Shown here one piece after another: positions 26,121 to 35,056 of a stretch of 64,000 bases of DNA (position 1 is its first letter; every line of letters starts with the position of its first letter). The translations under genes and the position numbers were made by a program. Under the pieces are notes generated by a model. That model did no database searches. It saw only the letters and a program-made list of their open reading frames with translations, and had not been told where the DNA came from. Where the stretch lies: positions 1 through 64,000 of the forward strand of contig NZ_BDIY01000012.1 in the NCBI RefSeq assembly GCF_002072155.1, read 5' to 3'. Source of the DNA: Roseovarius sp. A-2 (GTDB taxonomy: Bacteria; Pseudomonadota; Alphaproteobacteria; Rhodobacterales; Rhodobacteraceae).

Positions 26121-26155
26121 CACCGACTCTGCCGGATGGGGATCAAGAGGGCCGC

Positions 26156-27187
26156 ATGGGCAAGGGTGACGCGATAGGGGACATGGCGATGGCCTATCGC
26201 CTGCGGTGGAGGCGCCGCCGCTTGCTCTGGCGAAGTTTCCGCAAGCGTCGGCAGTTGCGCGCGGTCGCTGATCGTACGGCGCAGATCGGGCGGGACGATA
26301 TCCTGTGCTTCAGTACCATGCGCAACGAGGCGCTGCGGCTGCCATATTTCCTCGATCATCACCGGCGACTGGGCGTGCGGCATTTCCTGATCGTCGAGAA
26401 TGCCAGTGACGACGGCACGCGCGACTACCTGGCTTCGCAGCCCGATGTCTCGCTCTGGAGTACGACGCAGAGCTACAAGCTGTCACGCTTCGGCGTCGAT
26501 TGGTTGACCTGGTTGCAGATGCGGTACGGGGTAGGCCATTGGTGCCTGACGCTCGATGCCGATGAATGCCTCGTCTATCCTTATCACGAAACCAGGCCCC
26601 TGCCTGCGCTGTGCGACTGGCTGGAGCAGCAGGGGCGGGCCTCGTTCGGGGCGCTGATGCTGGATATGTATCCCGAGGGGCGGCTCTCGGCGCATCCTTA
26701 CCTGCCGGGGGATGATCCGTTCGAGCGGCTGTGCTGGTTCGATGGCGGCAATTACTCGATGCGGCGCAAGGCGGATTTGCAGACCCTGTGGATTCAGGGC
26801 GGGCCGCGTGCGCGGATGTTCTTTGCCGGCGATCCCCGCCGCGCGCCTACCATGGGCAAGGTGCCGCTGGTCAAATGGAACCGGCGCTATGCCTATGTCA
26901 GTTCGGCCCATTCGCTGCTGCCCCGGCGGCTCAACCACGTCTATGATGGGCAGGGCGGCGAGCTGACCTCGGGCGTGCTGTTGCACAGCAAGTTCCTGAA
27001 CACGGTCGTGGAACGCTCTGCCGAGGAAAAGACGCGGCAAGAGCATTTCGCCAACAGTTCTCTTTACGAAGGCTATTACGACGCCTTGACCGAGGACCCG
27101 GATCTGTGGTGTCCGGCCTCGACCCGGATCACCGGTTGGCGGCAGCTTGAAGCGATGGGATTGATGTCGCGCGGTGGTTGGATCTAG
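26156..27187 (+). CDS. Glycosyltransferase family 2-like protein (copy 2)
   Basis: This 343-residue paralogue of the 17656-18666 product has the same order of motifs: FSTMRNEALRLPYFLDHH, LIVENASDDGTRDYL, LDADECLVYPYHETRP (metal motif DADE, 134-137), LMLDMYPEGR, LWIQGGPRARMFF, VPLVKWNRRYAYVSS and EAMGLMSRGGW. The start at 26156 (ATG with AAGAGGG upstream) is chosen; the frame stays open upstream through galE, but that part is an antisense-like shadow. It probably uses the UDP-sugars made by galU/galE. The acceptor is unknown. Confidence 0.85.
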   Translation: MGKGDAIGDMAMAYRLRWRRRRLLWRSFRKRRQLRAVADRTAQIGRDDILCFSTMRNEALRLPYFLDHHRRLGVRHFLIVENASDDGTRDYLASQPDVSLWSTTQSYKLSRFGVDWLTWLQMRYGVGHWCLTLDADECLVYPYHETRPLPALCDWLEQQGRASFGALMLDMYPEGRLSAHPYLPGDDPFERLCWFDGGNYSMRRKADLQTLWIQGGPRARMFFAGDPRRAPTMGKVPLVKWNRRYAYVSSAHSLLPRRLNHVYDGQGGELTSGVLLHSKFLNTVVERSAEEKTRQEHFANSSLYEGYYDALTEDPDLWCPASTRITGWRQLEAMGLMSRGGWI

Positions 27188-27273
27188 CAGATCGCGGGGG
27201 TGGACAGGCCCCTTTCGCGATGCCGCCGAATGGGCTAAGCCTGCCGCGTGCCGTCACCCCGGAGTCGCCCCGC

Positions 27274-28812
27274 ATGAAACCTGTCCGCCTGCTCACCGGG
27301 ATCCTGACCGTGGGGGGCTGGACATTGATGAGCCGTGTTCTCGGCTTTGCGCGCGATGTGATGATCGCGAGCCTGATCGGGCCGGGCATGGTGATGGACG
27401 CCTTTGTCGCGGCCTTCCGCCTGCCCAACATGTTCCGCCGGTTCTTTGCAGAAGGGGCGTTCAACGCAGCGTTTGTCCCGATGTTCTCAAAGCGGCTGGA
27501 GGCGGATGAGCACCCTCTGGCCTTTGCATCGCTTGCCCTGTCGGGCCTGGGGCTGGTTCTGCTGGTGTTGTCCGCGCTTGCGATGATCTTCATGCCCGCC
27601 CTCGTCTGGGCCACAGCCGAGGGGTTTGCGGGCGATGCGCGCTTTGGCATGACCGTGGAGTATGGGCGCATCGTCTTTCCCTACGTGTTCTTCATCTCGC
27701 TTGCGGCGCTGTTTTCCGGGGTGCTGAATGCGGCCGGGCGATTTGCCGCCGCCGCTGCCGCCCCGGTACTTCTCAACGTCTTGCTGATCGGGGCCATGAC
27801 CGGCGCGATGTATCTCGGCACCGAGGTGGTGCGGGCCGTGGTCTGGGCCATTCCGCTCGCTGGGGTGGCGCAACTGGCTCTGGTCTGGCACGCCGCGACG
27901 CGGGCCGGGCTGCGTATCCGTCCGGTACGACCGCGCTGGACGCCCGAGATGACACAGCTTGTGCGGGTCGCGGTGCCCGCCGCGCTTGCCGGGGGCGTGG
28001 TGCAGGTCAATCTCGTGGTGGGGCAGTTGGTGGCCTCGAACTACGAGAAGGCGGTGAGCTGGCTCTATTCCGCCGACCGCCTTTATCAATTGCCGCTCGG
28101 TGTGGTGGGCATTGCCGTGGGGATCGTGCTGCTTCCGGATCTGTCGCGACGTCTCAAGGCTGGTGACGATATCGGGGCACGCTATGCGTTGTCGCGTGCG
28201 GGAGAGGTGGCGCTGGCGCTGACCATCCCCTGTGCCGTGGCGCTTGTGGTGATTCCTTTGCCGCTCGTCTCGGTTCTGTTCGAGCGCGGGGCCTTCAACG
28301 CCGACGATACCGCCGCGACCGCGCTTGCGGTGACGATCTACGGCCTCGGATTGCCGGCCTTCGTGCTGCAAAAAATCCTGCAGCCGCTGTTTTTCGCGCG
28401 TGAGAACACCAAGAGCCCGTTCTACTACGCGCTCGTGGCGATGGTGGTGAACGCGGTTCTGGCGGTCGGGCTGGCCTATGCCGTGGGCTGGCTGGCGGCG
28501 GCCATCGCGACCACTGTGGCGGCCTGGGTTATGGTCGTGCAACTGGCGCGCGGGGCGCGCGGATTTGGCGACGTGGCGCGGTTCGACGGCCAGTTCCGGC
28601 GCAGGCTGTGGCGCATCGTGCTGGCCTCGGCGCTGATGGGCGCGGTGCTTTGGGGCATGAGCGCCGTGCTGGGGCCGGCCTTTGGCATGGCCGGGTGGCG
28701 GTGGCTGGCGATGCTCGTGCTCATCGCCGTCGGCACGGCGGCCTATGGTCTTTTTGGTCAGGGCCTCGGGGCGTTCCAGCTTCAGGAAATCCAGAGCCGG
28801 TTGCGGCGCTGA
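27274..28812 (+). CDS. murJ: Lipid II flippase MurJ
   Basis: MurJ carries lipid II across the inner membrane for peptidoglycan synthesis. The 512-residue protein has about 14 membrane segments and the family signature near the start, GFARDVMIASLIGPGMVMD and AFRLPNMFRRFFAEGAFNAA. The later SWLYSADRLYQLPLGVVGIA and LPDLSRRL segments also fit. The ATG at 27274 is chosen, with GGAG upstream; a frame-open extension to 27178 runs into the previous gene. It lies 86 bases after the glycosyltransferase and converges on the rhomboid-like gene. Confidence 0.96.
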   Translation: MKPVRLLTGILTVGGWTLMSRVLGFARDVMIASLIGPGMVMDAFVAAFRLPNMFRRFFAEGAFNAAFVPMFSKRLEADEHPLAFASLALSGLGLVLLVLSALAMIFMPALVWATAEGFAGDARFGMTVEYGRIVFPYVFFISLAALFSGVLNAAGRFAAAAAAPVLLNVLLIGAMTGAMYLGTEVVRAVVWAIPLAGVAQLALVWHAATRAGLRIRPVRPRWTPEMTQLVRVAVPAALAGGVVQVNLVVGQLVASNYEKAVSWLYSADRLYQLPLGVVGIAVGIVLLPDLSRRLKAGDDIGARYALSRAGEVALALTIPCAVALVVIPLPLVSVLFERGAFNADDTAATALAVTIYGLGLPAFVLQKILQPLFFARENTKSPFYYALVAMVVNAVLAVGLAYAVGWLAAAIATTVAAWVMVVQLARGARGFGDVARFDGQFRRRLWRIVLASALMGAVLWGMSAVLGPAFGMAGWRWLAMLVLIAVGTAAYGLFGQGLGAFQLQEIQSRLRR

Positions 28813-28825
28813 TCGGCGGTCGCGG

Positions 28826-29512
28826 TCAATCGTGCCGGATGCGCGCGCGCAGCTTGGCAAGACCGCCGGGGCTGAGCACGAAGGACGCGAGAAAGCCCAC
28901 GACAAAGCCGCTGACATCGGCCACCCAGGTGGCATTCGCGCCAAACAGCAGGCCAAAGACCAGTTGCAGCCCCATCAAGACGCCGATCAGGGTAAAGGCC
29001 CGCGCCTGATTGCTGCCCAACTGTCCCAGCCGCAACCACATGATATAGGTAAAGCCGCCAATGAGGCCGTAAACCCCGGGAAAGGCCCCGATCAGCCACG
29101 GCCGATCCTGCACCACCAGGCCAAAGACCAGCGCGCCGCCGACCGTGCTGAGCAGGAAGAGCGCGAGAACCGCCCAGTGGCGGAACACCTCGCTCAGGAA
29201 CTTGCCCATGGCCAGCAGCAGCACCCCGGCAAAGAGTGCGTGGGTGAAGCTGCCATGCACGAAGGCGTAGGTCACAAAGCGGCGCAGATGTTCCGTGGGC
29301 CAGACGTTGTTCTGCATCATCCATGTCAGGATATCGCCATTGAACCCGTAATCCTCGATCGCGCCCGCGCGCCAGCCGATTGCCTCGGGCCCGCCGACCA
29401 TGCCGCGCGCGCCGAGTGAGACCATCGCCTCGACCCCGATGATCACCAGAAACAGCGCGATCACGAAGGGTGGCACCGGGTTGAGCGGGCTGGGGCGCTG
29501 TGGGTCTTGCAT
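28826..29512 (-). CDS. Rhomboid-family membrane protein lacking catalytic residues
   Basis: The 228-residue protein has the six-helix rhomboid plan, including FVHGSFTHALFAGVLLLAMG (His86, His91). At the catalytic Ser motif (GxSG) it reads PGVYGLIGG, with Tyr148 in place of Ser. Where the catalytic His is expected (AHxGG) it reads ADVSG (Asp199). The oxyanion Asn is Ala95. It is therefore more likely a pseudoprotease than an active protease. AAGGAG precedes the ATG at 29512. It is divergent from trpS. A partner or substrate is not evident. Confidence 0.8.
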   Translation of the reverse strand: MQDPQRPSPLNPVPPFVIALFLVIIGVEAMVSLGARGMVGGPEAIGWRAGAIEDYGFNGDILTWMMQNNVWPTEHLRRFVTYAFVHGSFTHALFAGVLLLAMGKFLSEVFRHWAVLALFLLSTVGGALVFGLVVQDRPWLIGAFPGVYGLIGGFTYIMWLRLGQLGSNQARAFTLIGVLMGLQLVFGLLFGANATWVADVSGFVVGFLASFVLSPGGLAKLRARIRHD

Positions 29513-29586
29513 TGCGGCTCTCCTTGACGGGGCAATGGCGCATGGGTAAGCGAGGCAGGCACAGAAATCCACCACGGAGTTGAGCC

Positions 29587-30615
29587 ATGACCGAGGCGGC
29601 CTTTACCCCCCGCGTGTTTTCGGGAATCCAGCCCTCGGGCAACCTGCATCTCGGCAATTATCTGGGCGCTCTCAAGCGCTTTGCCGATGCGCAGAACCAG
29701 GGGGTGCAGACGCTCTATTGCATGGTCGACCTGCACGCCGTCACCGTCTGGCAGAAGCCCGCCGCTCTGCGCCACGCGACGCGCGAACTGGCCGCCGGGT
29801 TCATCGCCTCGGGTCTCGATCCGGCGCGCTCGATCCTGTTCAACCAGAGCCAGGTGGCCGAGCATGCGCAGCTGGCCTGGGTGTTCAACTGCGTGGCGCG
29901 CATGGGCTGGATGCAGCGCATGACCCAGTTCAAGGACAAGGCGGGCAAGAACGCGCAGAACGCATCATTGGGGCTATTTGCCTATCCGGCGCTGATGGCC
30001 GCGGATATTCTGGCCTATCACGCCACCCATGTGCCGGTGGGCGAGGATCAGAAGCAGCACCTGGAGCTGACGCGCGATATCGCGATCAAGTTCAACAACG
30101 ATTTCGGTACCGACTTTTTCCCGATCCCCGAACCGGTGATCGAGGGTGCCGCGACCCGGGTGATGAGTCTGCGGGACGGTGCCAAGAAGATGTCGAAATC
30201 CGATCCCTCGGATATGAGCCGGATCAACCTGACCGACGATGCCGACACGATTGCGAGGAAAATTCGCAAGGCCAAGACCGATCCGGAGCCGCTCCCCCTC
30301 GATGCCAAGGGGTTGGAGGATCGTCCCGAGGCACGCAATCTGGTCAATATCTACGCCGCCCTCGCGGATATGAGCGTGGATCAGGTGATGGCCGAGGCGG
30401 GCGGCAAGCCGTTTTCCGAGTTCAAGCCGATGCTGGCCGATCTGGCGGTTGAAAAGATGGCGCCGATCTCGACCGAGATGTCCCGGCTGATGCAGGACGT
30501 GACCGAGATCGACCGCATCCTTGCCGATGGGGCGGATCGGGCCCGCGCCATCGCTGCTCCGATCCTGCGTCAGACCTATGAGATCATGGGCATGGTTGTC
30601 AGCCGCGAGGTCTGA
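29587..30615 (+). CDS. trpS: Tryptophanyl-tRNA synthetase
   Basis: This class I synthetase charges tRNA-Trp. The 342 residues include the HIGH-type motif GNLHLGNY near residue 19 and [10 protein letters not shown] (KMSKS). [12 protein letters not shown] and the [22 protein letters not shown] segment are characteristic of TrpRS. The ATG at 29587 follows CACGGAG. The gene precedes rppH by 66 bases. Confidence 0.97.
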   Translation: MTEAAFTPRVFSGIQPSGNLHLGNYLGALKRFADAQNQGVQTLYCMVDLHAVTVWQKPAALRHATRELAAGFIASGLDPARSILFNQSQVAEHAQLAWVFNCVARMGWMQRMTQFKDKAGKNAQNASLGLFAYPALMAADILAYHATHVPVGEDQKQHLELTRDIAIKFNNDFGTDFFPIPEPVIEGAATRVMSLRDGAKKMSKSDPSDMSRINLTDDADTIARKIRKAKTDPEPLPLDAKGLEDRPEARNLVNIYAALADMSVDQVMAEAGGKPFSEFKPMLADLAVEKMAPISTEMSRLMQDVTEIDRILADGADRARAIAAPILRQTYEIMGMVVSREV

Positions 30616-30681
30616 CGGGTTCACCTGCTTGACGCGCGGCGCGTGACGTCGCAGGATTTGCACGCTCAGGAAAGGCCCGCC

Positions 30682-31164
30682 ATGACCCCGGAAGAGATCG
30701 CGAAACTTCCCTACCGTGCCTGTGTGGGCGTGATGCTCGTCAACTCTGCGGGGCATGTCTTTGTCGGGCAGCGCATCGACAACGACGCCCCCGCCTGGCA
30801 GATGCCGCAGGGCGGGATAGACCCCGGCGAGACCGCGCAACAGGCCGCCTTGCGCGAGTTGTGGGAAGAGACCGGCGTCACCTCCGACAAGGTCCGGATC
30901 GAGGCTGAGGCCGGGGGATGGCTCTATTACGATCTGCCGCATGATCTCGTGCCGCGCATCTGGAAGGGGCGCTATCGGGGGCAACAGCAAAAATGGGTGC
31001 TGATGCGGTTTCTGGGGCGGGATGCGGATGTGAACATCGCCACCGATCACCCGGAATTTTCCGAATGGCGCTGGCTGCCGCCTGGCGATCTGGTGGCGAG
31101 TATCGTGCCGTTCAAGCGCGCCGTCTATAGTGCCGTGCTTGACGAATTCGGGGCGTTATTGTGA
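30682..31164 (+). CDS. rppH: RNA 5'-pyrophosphohydrolase RppH
   Basis: RppH is a Nudix enzyme that removes pyrophosphate from mRNA 5' ends and so triggers decay. The 160-residue protein has the complete Nudix box starting [20 protein letters not shown], and the RppH-type segments WQMPQGG and [17 protein letters not shown]. The ATG at 30682 has AGGAAAGG upstream. Its stop overlaps the GTG of the next gene. Confidence 0.94.
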   Translation: MTPEEIAKLPYRACVGVMLVNSAGHVFVGQRIDNDAPAWQMPQGGIDPGETAQQAALRELWEETGVTSDKVRIEAEAGGWLYYDLPHDLVPRIWKGRYRGQQQKWVLMRFLGRDADVNIATDHPEFSEWRWLPPGDLVASIVPFKRAVYSAVLDEFGALL

Positions 31165-31649
31165 TCCGCGCGGCGCTCATCATGATGATTTGCGCGCTCA
31201 CCGGTCCGGCGTTCGCGCTGTCCTGTCTGCCGCCTGAAGTGACACGCACCTATCAGCAGGCCACCGAGGCGGAAGCGGCCTATATCGCGGTGCATGCCCG
31301 GCTTGAATTCGATCCCGATGCCTTGCCGCGCACCGATTGGCAGGATCAGGCGGCAACCCCGCCGCATACCCTGATCCCGGCGCGCATGACCGGGCAGGCG
31401 CTGACCAAGACCGGGTTTAATCTGCCGTTCGATCGCCGGATTACCCTCGATGCGCAATGCCTCGGGCCGTGGTGCGCGGGTGCCAGCCCCGGCGCATCCT
31501 ATCTCGCCTTCCTGAAGCGTACGGAGACCGGTTACCTGCTCGCGCTCGACCCGTGTGGCGGCATGGGATTTGTCGATCCGACGCCCGAAACGCTACGCCG
31601 GGTCGAGACCTGTTACAGCGGCGGAATTTGCGCGCCGCAAAGCCCCTGA
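31161..31649 (+). CDS. Secreted cysteine-rich hypothetical protein
   Basis: The 162-residue product has an N-terminal signal peptide ([19 protein letters not shown]). The mature part has six Cys residues in pairs (CLGPWC, CYSGGIC, plus SCLPPE and DPCGGMGF), suggesting disulfides in the periplasm. I do not recognise the family. The GTG start overlaps the rppH stop (GTGA), so translation is coupled to rppH. Confidence 0.7.
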   Translation: MIRAALIMMICALTGPAFALSCLPPEVTRTYQQATEAEAAYIAVHARLEFDPDALPRTDWQDQAATPPHTLIPARMTGQALTKTGFNLPFDRRITLDAQCLGPWCAGASPGASYLAFLKRTETGYLLALDPCGGMGFVDPTPETLRRVETCYSGGICAPQSP

Positions 31650-31827
31650 CCGCCCCGATGGTACGTGTTTTGCAAGGCACAGATCGAAAATCGACCGGAT
31701 TCGGGTTGTTGCGGGCAAGGGCATCAATATATTACCGATGGATAATCGAGATGGTCTGACCTGCGCCGCATGACCGGCGCAGACCTATAAGCGGGCCACA
31801 GGGACGGGACAGGGGGGCAGGACACGC
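31650..31827. other. Upstream region of the Mrp antiporter operon
   Basis: This 178-base gap separates the secreted-protein gene from the Mrp operon. It contains the A+T-rich stretch 31722-31750, a plausible promoter location, but no clear consensus pair. A GGGACGGGACAGGGGGG stretch (31800-31816) lies before the ATG at 31828 and probably includes its ribosome binding site. No small gene is seen. Confidence 0.3.
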
Positions 31828-34701
31828 ATGGACAGCGCAGCAATCTATTTGCCGATCATTGCGGCATTGCCATTCTTGGGCGCGCTCTTTCCGGGGTTGA
31901 TGATTCAGGCGGGCCGCAACACCTGCGCTGCCTTCACCGCCTCTGCCACGATCCTTGCCCTGATCCTGCTGTTGCTCTGCGCCCCCGCCGTGATGCGCGG
32001 CGAGGTGCTGACCTTTGGCATCGACTGGCTTCCGTCGCTCGGGTTGAACGTCAATTTCATGCTGGATGGGCTTGGGCTGCTCTTTGCCGGGCTGATCCTC
32101 GGGATCGGCCTGTTGATCATCCTCTATGCGCGGTTCTATCTCTCGCGAGAGGATCCGATGGGGCAGTTCTATACCTATCTGCTGCTCTTTCAGGGGGCGA
32201 TGGTGGGGATCGTCCTGAGCGACAACATCCTGCTGTTGCTGGTCTTCTGGGAATTGACATCGCTCTCGTCCTTCCTGCTGATCGGCTATTGGAAGCACCT
32301 GCCCGAGGGGCGGCAGGGCGCGCGTATGGCGCTGACCGTCACCGGCCTCGGTGGTCTTGCGATGATCGCGGGTATGCTGATCCTGGGCAATATCGCGGGC
32401 AGCTATGACCTGAGCGTGATCCTGACGCAGAAAGAGGCGATTCAGGCAAGCCCGCTCTATCTGCCCGCGCTGATCCTGATCCTGCTGGGCTGTTTCACGA
32501 AATCGGCACAGTTCCCGTTCCATTTCTGGCTGCCGCACGCGATGGCCGCGCCCACCCCCGTCTCGGCCTACCTGCATTCGGCGACGATGGTGAAGGCGGG
32601 GCTGTTTCTGATGGCGCGGATGTGGCCGGTGCTGGCGGGCACGCCGGAATGGTTCTGGATCGTGGCGTCCACCGGCCTGATCACCATGGTGATGGCCGCC
32701 AAGATCGCGCTTTTCAAGGACGATCTCAAGGCGCTGCTGGCCTTCTCGACGGTCAGCCATCTGGGCCTGATCACGATGCTTCTGGGCCTTGGCACCAAGG
32801 CGGCGGCGGTCGTGGCGGTGTTCCACATCATCAACCACGCTACCTTCAAGGCCGCGCTCTTTATGACCGCGGGCATCATCGACCACGAGGCGCATACCCG
32901 CGACATCAAACGGTTGGGCGGCTTGCGGCATCTGATGCCGATCACCTTCACCATCGCCACCGTCGCGGCGCTGTCGATGGCGGGCATTCCGCCGCTCAAC
33001 GGGTTCCTGTCCAAGGAAATGATGCTGGAAGAGGTGGCGCATACCCACTGGATCGGGCCGCATTGGCTGATGGGCGCGGTGGCGACGCTTGGCGCGCTCT
33101 TCTCGGTGGCCTATTCGTTTCGCTACATCGCGCATGTGTTTCTCGGCCGCGAGCGCAACGATTACCCCGCCAAGCCGCATGACCCAGGTTTCGGCATGTG
33201 GGCGGCTCCTGCCTTTCTGACGGTGCTGGTGGTGCTGATCGGGGTCATGCCGATGACCTTCGCGGGTGATCTGGTGAAAGTGACGGCGCAGGCGGTGACG
33301 CAGGCCGACCCTTACGTCAAGATCTACCACTGGCACGGGTTGGTGCCCGCCTTCTGGATGTCGGCGATCGCGGTACTGGGCGGCGCGCTGTTGTTGGCGC
33401 TGCATGGCCCGTTGATGCGGATGTGGAACGCCGCGCCGCGCCCCGAGGCAAAGGTGATGTTCGACGCGGTGACGCGCGCGGCGACATCGCTGTCCAACGC
33501 GCTGACAGATGGCGTCCACAACGGCGCGCTCACCCGTAACGCGGCCGTCTTCATGGTTGCGGTGATCATCGCCGGAGCGCTGGCCTGGTCCGGCGGCAGC
33601 GCGCTCGGCCCGGTGCGCGAGGCGTTACCGATCACCATCATTCCAGCCATTGGCTGGTTGCTTCTGGTGCTGGCGACGATTTGCCTCGTGGCATTTCACC
33701 GCAACCGCTTCATCGCGTTGGTGCTGATGGGGATTGTCGGGCTGATGGTCTCGCTCGGCTTCGTCTATTTCTCGGCCCCCGATCTTGCGCTCACGCAAAT
33801 TTCGGTCGAGGTGGTGACGATCATCCTGCTGTTGCTCGCGCTCAACTTCCTGCCGCGCGAGACGCCTGCCGAGAGCAGCCCGGCGCGCCGCCTGCGCGAC
33901 GCAGTCATTGCCGTGATCGGCGGCGTGGCGGTCACTGCGCTCACCTATGCCATCCTTGTGCGTGACTTCGCACAGGAAAGCATTTCAGCCTTCCACCTCG
34001 CCAATTCCTACAAGGGCGGCGGCGGCACCAATGTGGTTAATGTGATCCTCGTGGATTTCCGGGGCTTTGACACCTATGGCGAGATCATCGTCCTGGGCAT
34101 CGCGGCGCTGGTGATCTACGCGCTGACCGAAACCGTGCTCAAGGGGCCGGGCGGCCGCTGGCTCGCCAATTGGGACGCGCGTCGCTATGCCGAGGCGGGC
34201 GACCGTCACCCGCTGATGATGGTGGTCGCCACCCGCGTGATGATGCCGATTGCGCTGATGGTCGGGGCATTCATCTTTCTGCGCGGCCATAACGAGCCGG
34301 GCGGCGGTTTTATCGCCGGTCTGATTGTGGCCATCGCGTTCCTGATGCAATACATGGCCTCGGGCTTTGCCTGGGCCGAAGACCGGCAGCGCGTGACTTA
34401 TCACGCCACCATCGGCTTTGGCGTGCTGATCGCGTCGGTAACCGGCATCGGCGCGTGGTTGAACGGGCGGCCCTTCCTGACGTCGGATTACGGCTATCTG
34501 CATTTCCCGCCGATCGAGGAATTCGAATGGGCCACCGCCATGGCCTTTGACGTGGGCGTGTTCCTGACGGTGGTGGGGGCGGTGATGCTGGCGCTCAACA
34601 GCCTGTCGAGCATGGCGCGCCGGTCGGGAGAGACGGTCAACGTCTTCCCGATGGATATCAACCCGGCGCGCGAGGACGCACCGAAAGAGAGAGGGGCCTG
34701 A
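31828..34701 (+). CDS. mrpAB: Mrp-type Na+(K+)/H+ antiporter fused subunit A/B
   Basis: The 957-residue membrane protein is the large MrpA/NuoL-like subunit (about 1-790) fused to MrpB-like C-terminal domain. The proton-pump core shows FFWELTSLSSFLLIGYWKH-like sequence, FPFHFWLPHAMAAPTPVSAYLHSATMVKAGLFL and conserved Lys/Glu/His. The MrpB part starts near residue 800 with MVGAFIFLRGHNEPGGGFIAG. Fusion of A and B is typical of the six-gene (group 2) Mrp operons of alphaproteobacteria. The complex exports Na+ or K+ in exchange for protons. mrpC follows after one base. Confidence 0.94.
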   Translation: MDSAAIYLPIIAALPFLGALFPGLMIQAGRNTCAAFTASATILALILLLLCAPAVMRGEVLTFGIDWLPSLGLNVNFMLDGLGLLFAGLILGIGLLIILYARFYLSREDPMGQFYTYLLLFQGAMVGIVLSDNILLLLVFWELTSLSSFLLIGYWKHLPEGRQGARMALTVTGLGGLAMIAGMLILGNIAGSYDLSVILTQKEAIQASPLYLPALILILLGCFTKSAQFPFHFWLPHAMAAPTPVSAYLHSATMVKAGLFLMARMWPVLAGTPEWFWIVASTGLITMVMAAKIALFKDDLKALLAFSTVSHLGLITMLLGLGTKAAAVVAVFHIINHATFKAALFMTAGIIDHEAHTRDIKRLGGLRHLMPITFTIATVAALSMAGIPPLNGFLSKEMMLEEVAHTHWIGPHWLMGAVATLGALFSVAYSFRYIAHVFLGRERNDYPAKPHDPGFGMWAAPAFLTVLVVLIGVMPMTFAGDLVKVTAQAVTQADPYVKIYHWHGLVPAFWMSAIAVLGGALLLALHGPLMRMWNAAPRPEAKVMFDAVTRAATSLSNALTDGVHNGALTRNAAVFMVAVIIAGALAWSGGSALGPVREALPITIIPAIGWLLLVLATICLVAFHRNRFIALVLMGIVGLMVSLGFVYFSAPDLALTQISVEVVTIILLLLALNFLPRETPAESSPARRLRDAVIAVIGGVAVTALTYAILVRDFAQESISAFHLANSYKGGGGTNVVNVILVDFRGFDTYGEIIVLGIAALVIYALTETVLKGPGGRWLANWDARRYAEAGDRHPLMMVVATRVMMPIALMVGAFIFLRGHNEPGGGFIAGLIVAIAFLMQYMASGFAWAEDRQRVTYHATIGFGVLIASVTGIGAWLNGRPFLTSDYGYLHFPPIEEFEWATAMAFDVGVFLTVVGAVMLALNSLSSMARRSGETVNVFPMDINPAREDAPKERGA

Positions 34702-34702
34702 C

Positions 34703-35056
34703 ATGGAACTTCTGTTCGCGACAGCCATCGGGCTTCTCACCGCCGCCGGTATATACCTCGTGCTGCGCCTGCGCAGCTTTCCGGTGATCATCGGGATTTC
34801 GCTGCTGACCTATGCGGTCAACCTGTTTATCTTCGGCGCGGGGCGGTTGGCGATCAACCTGCCCCCGGTTCTGCGCAAGGGGGTTGAGACCTATACCGAC
34901 CCGCTGCCGCAGGCACTGGTGCTGACCGCCATCGTGATTTCCTTCGGGATGACGGCTGTGGTGGTGATGCTGGCGCTCGGGGCGTACCTGTCGGGCCGCG
35001 AGGACTGCGTGAACATGGATGAAGGCACCGCGCCCGGTCAGGAGAATGAGGCATGA
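34703..35056 (+). CDS. mrpC: Mrp antiporter subunit C (NuoK-like)
   Basis: This 117-residue protein with three membrane segments resembles NuoK of Complex I. Segments FATAIGLLTAAGIYLVLRL, ISLLTYAVNLFIFGAG and FGMTAVVVMLALGAYL are visible. The start is one base after the mrpAB stop and its stop overlaps mrpD by four bases. Confidence 0.93.
   Translation: MELLFATAIGLLTAAGIYLVLRLRSFPVIIGISLLTYAVNLFIFGAGRLAINLPPVLRKGVETYTDPLPQALVLTAIVISFGMTAVVVMLALGAYLSGREDCVNMDEGTAPGQENEA

Noticed and set aside
25403..26155. Upstream extension of the second glycosyltransferase frame
   Set aside because: It runs through galE in another frame and yields an Arg-rich product. A normal ATG with AAGAGGG lies at 26156.
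31732..33519. 595-residue minus-strand open frame over mrpAB
   Set aside because: The product is low-complexity His/Arg/Gln-rich sequence, typical of the complement of a hydrophobic membrane-protein gene. The plus strand carries clear Mrp motifs.
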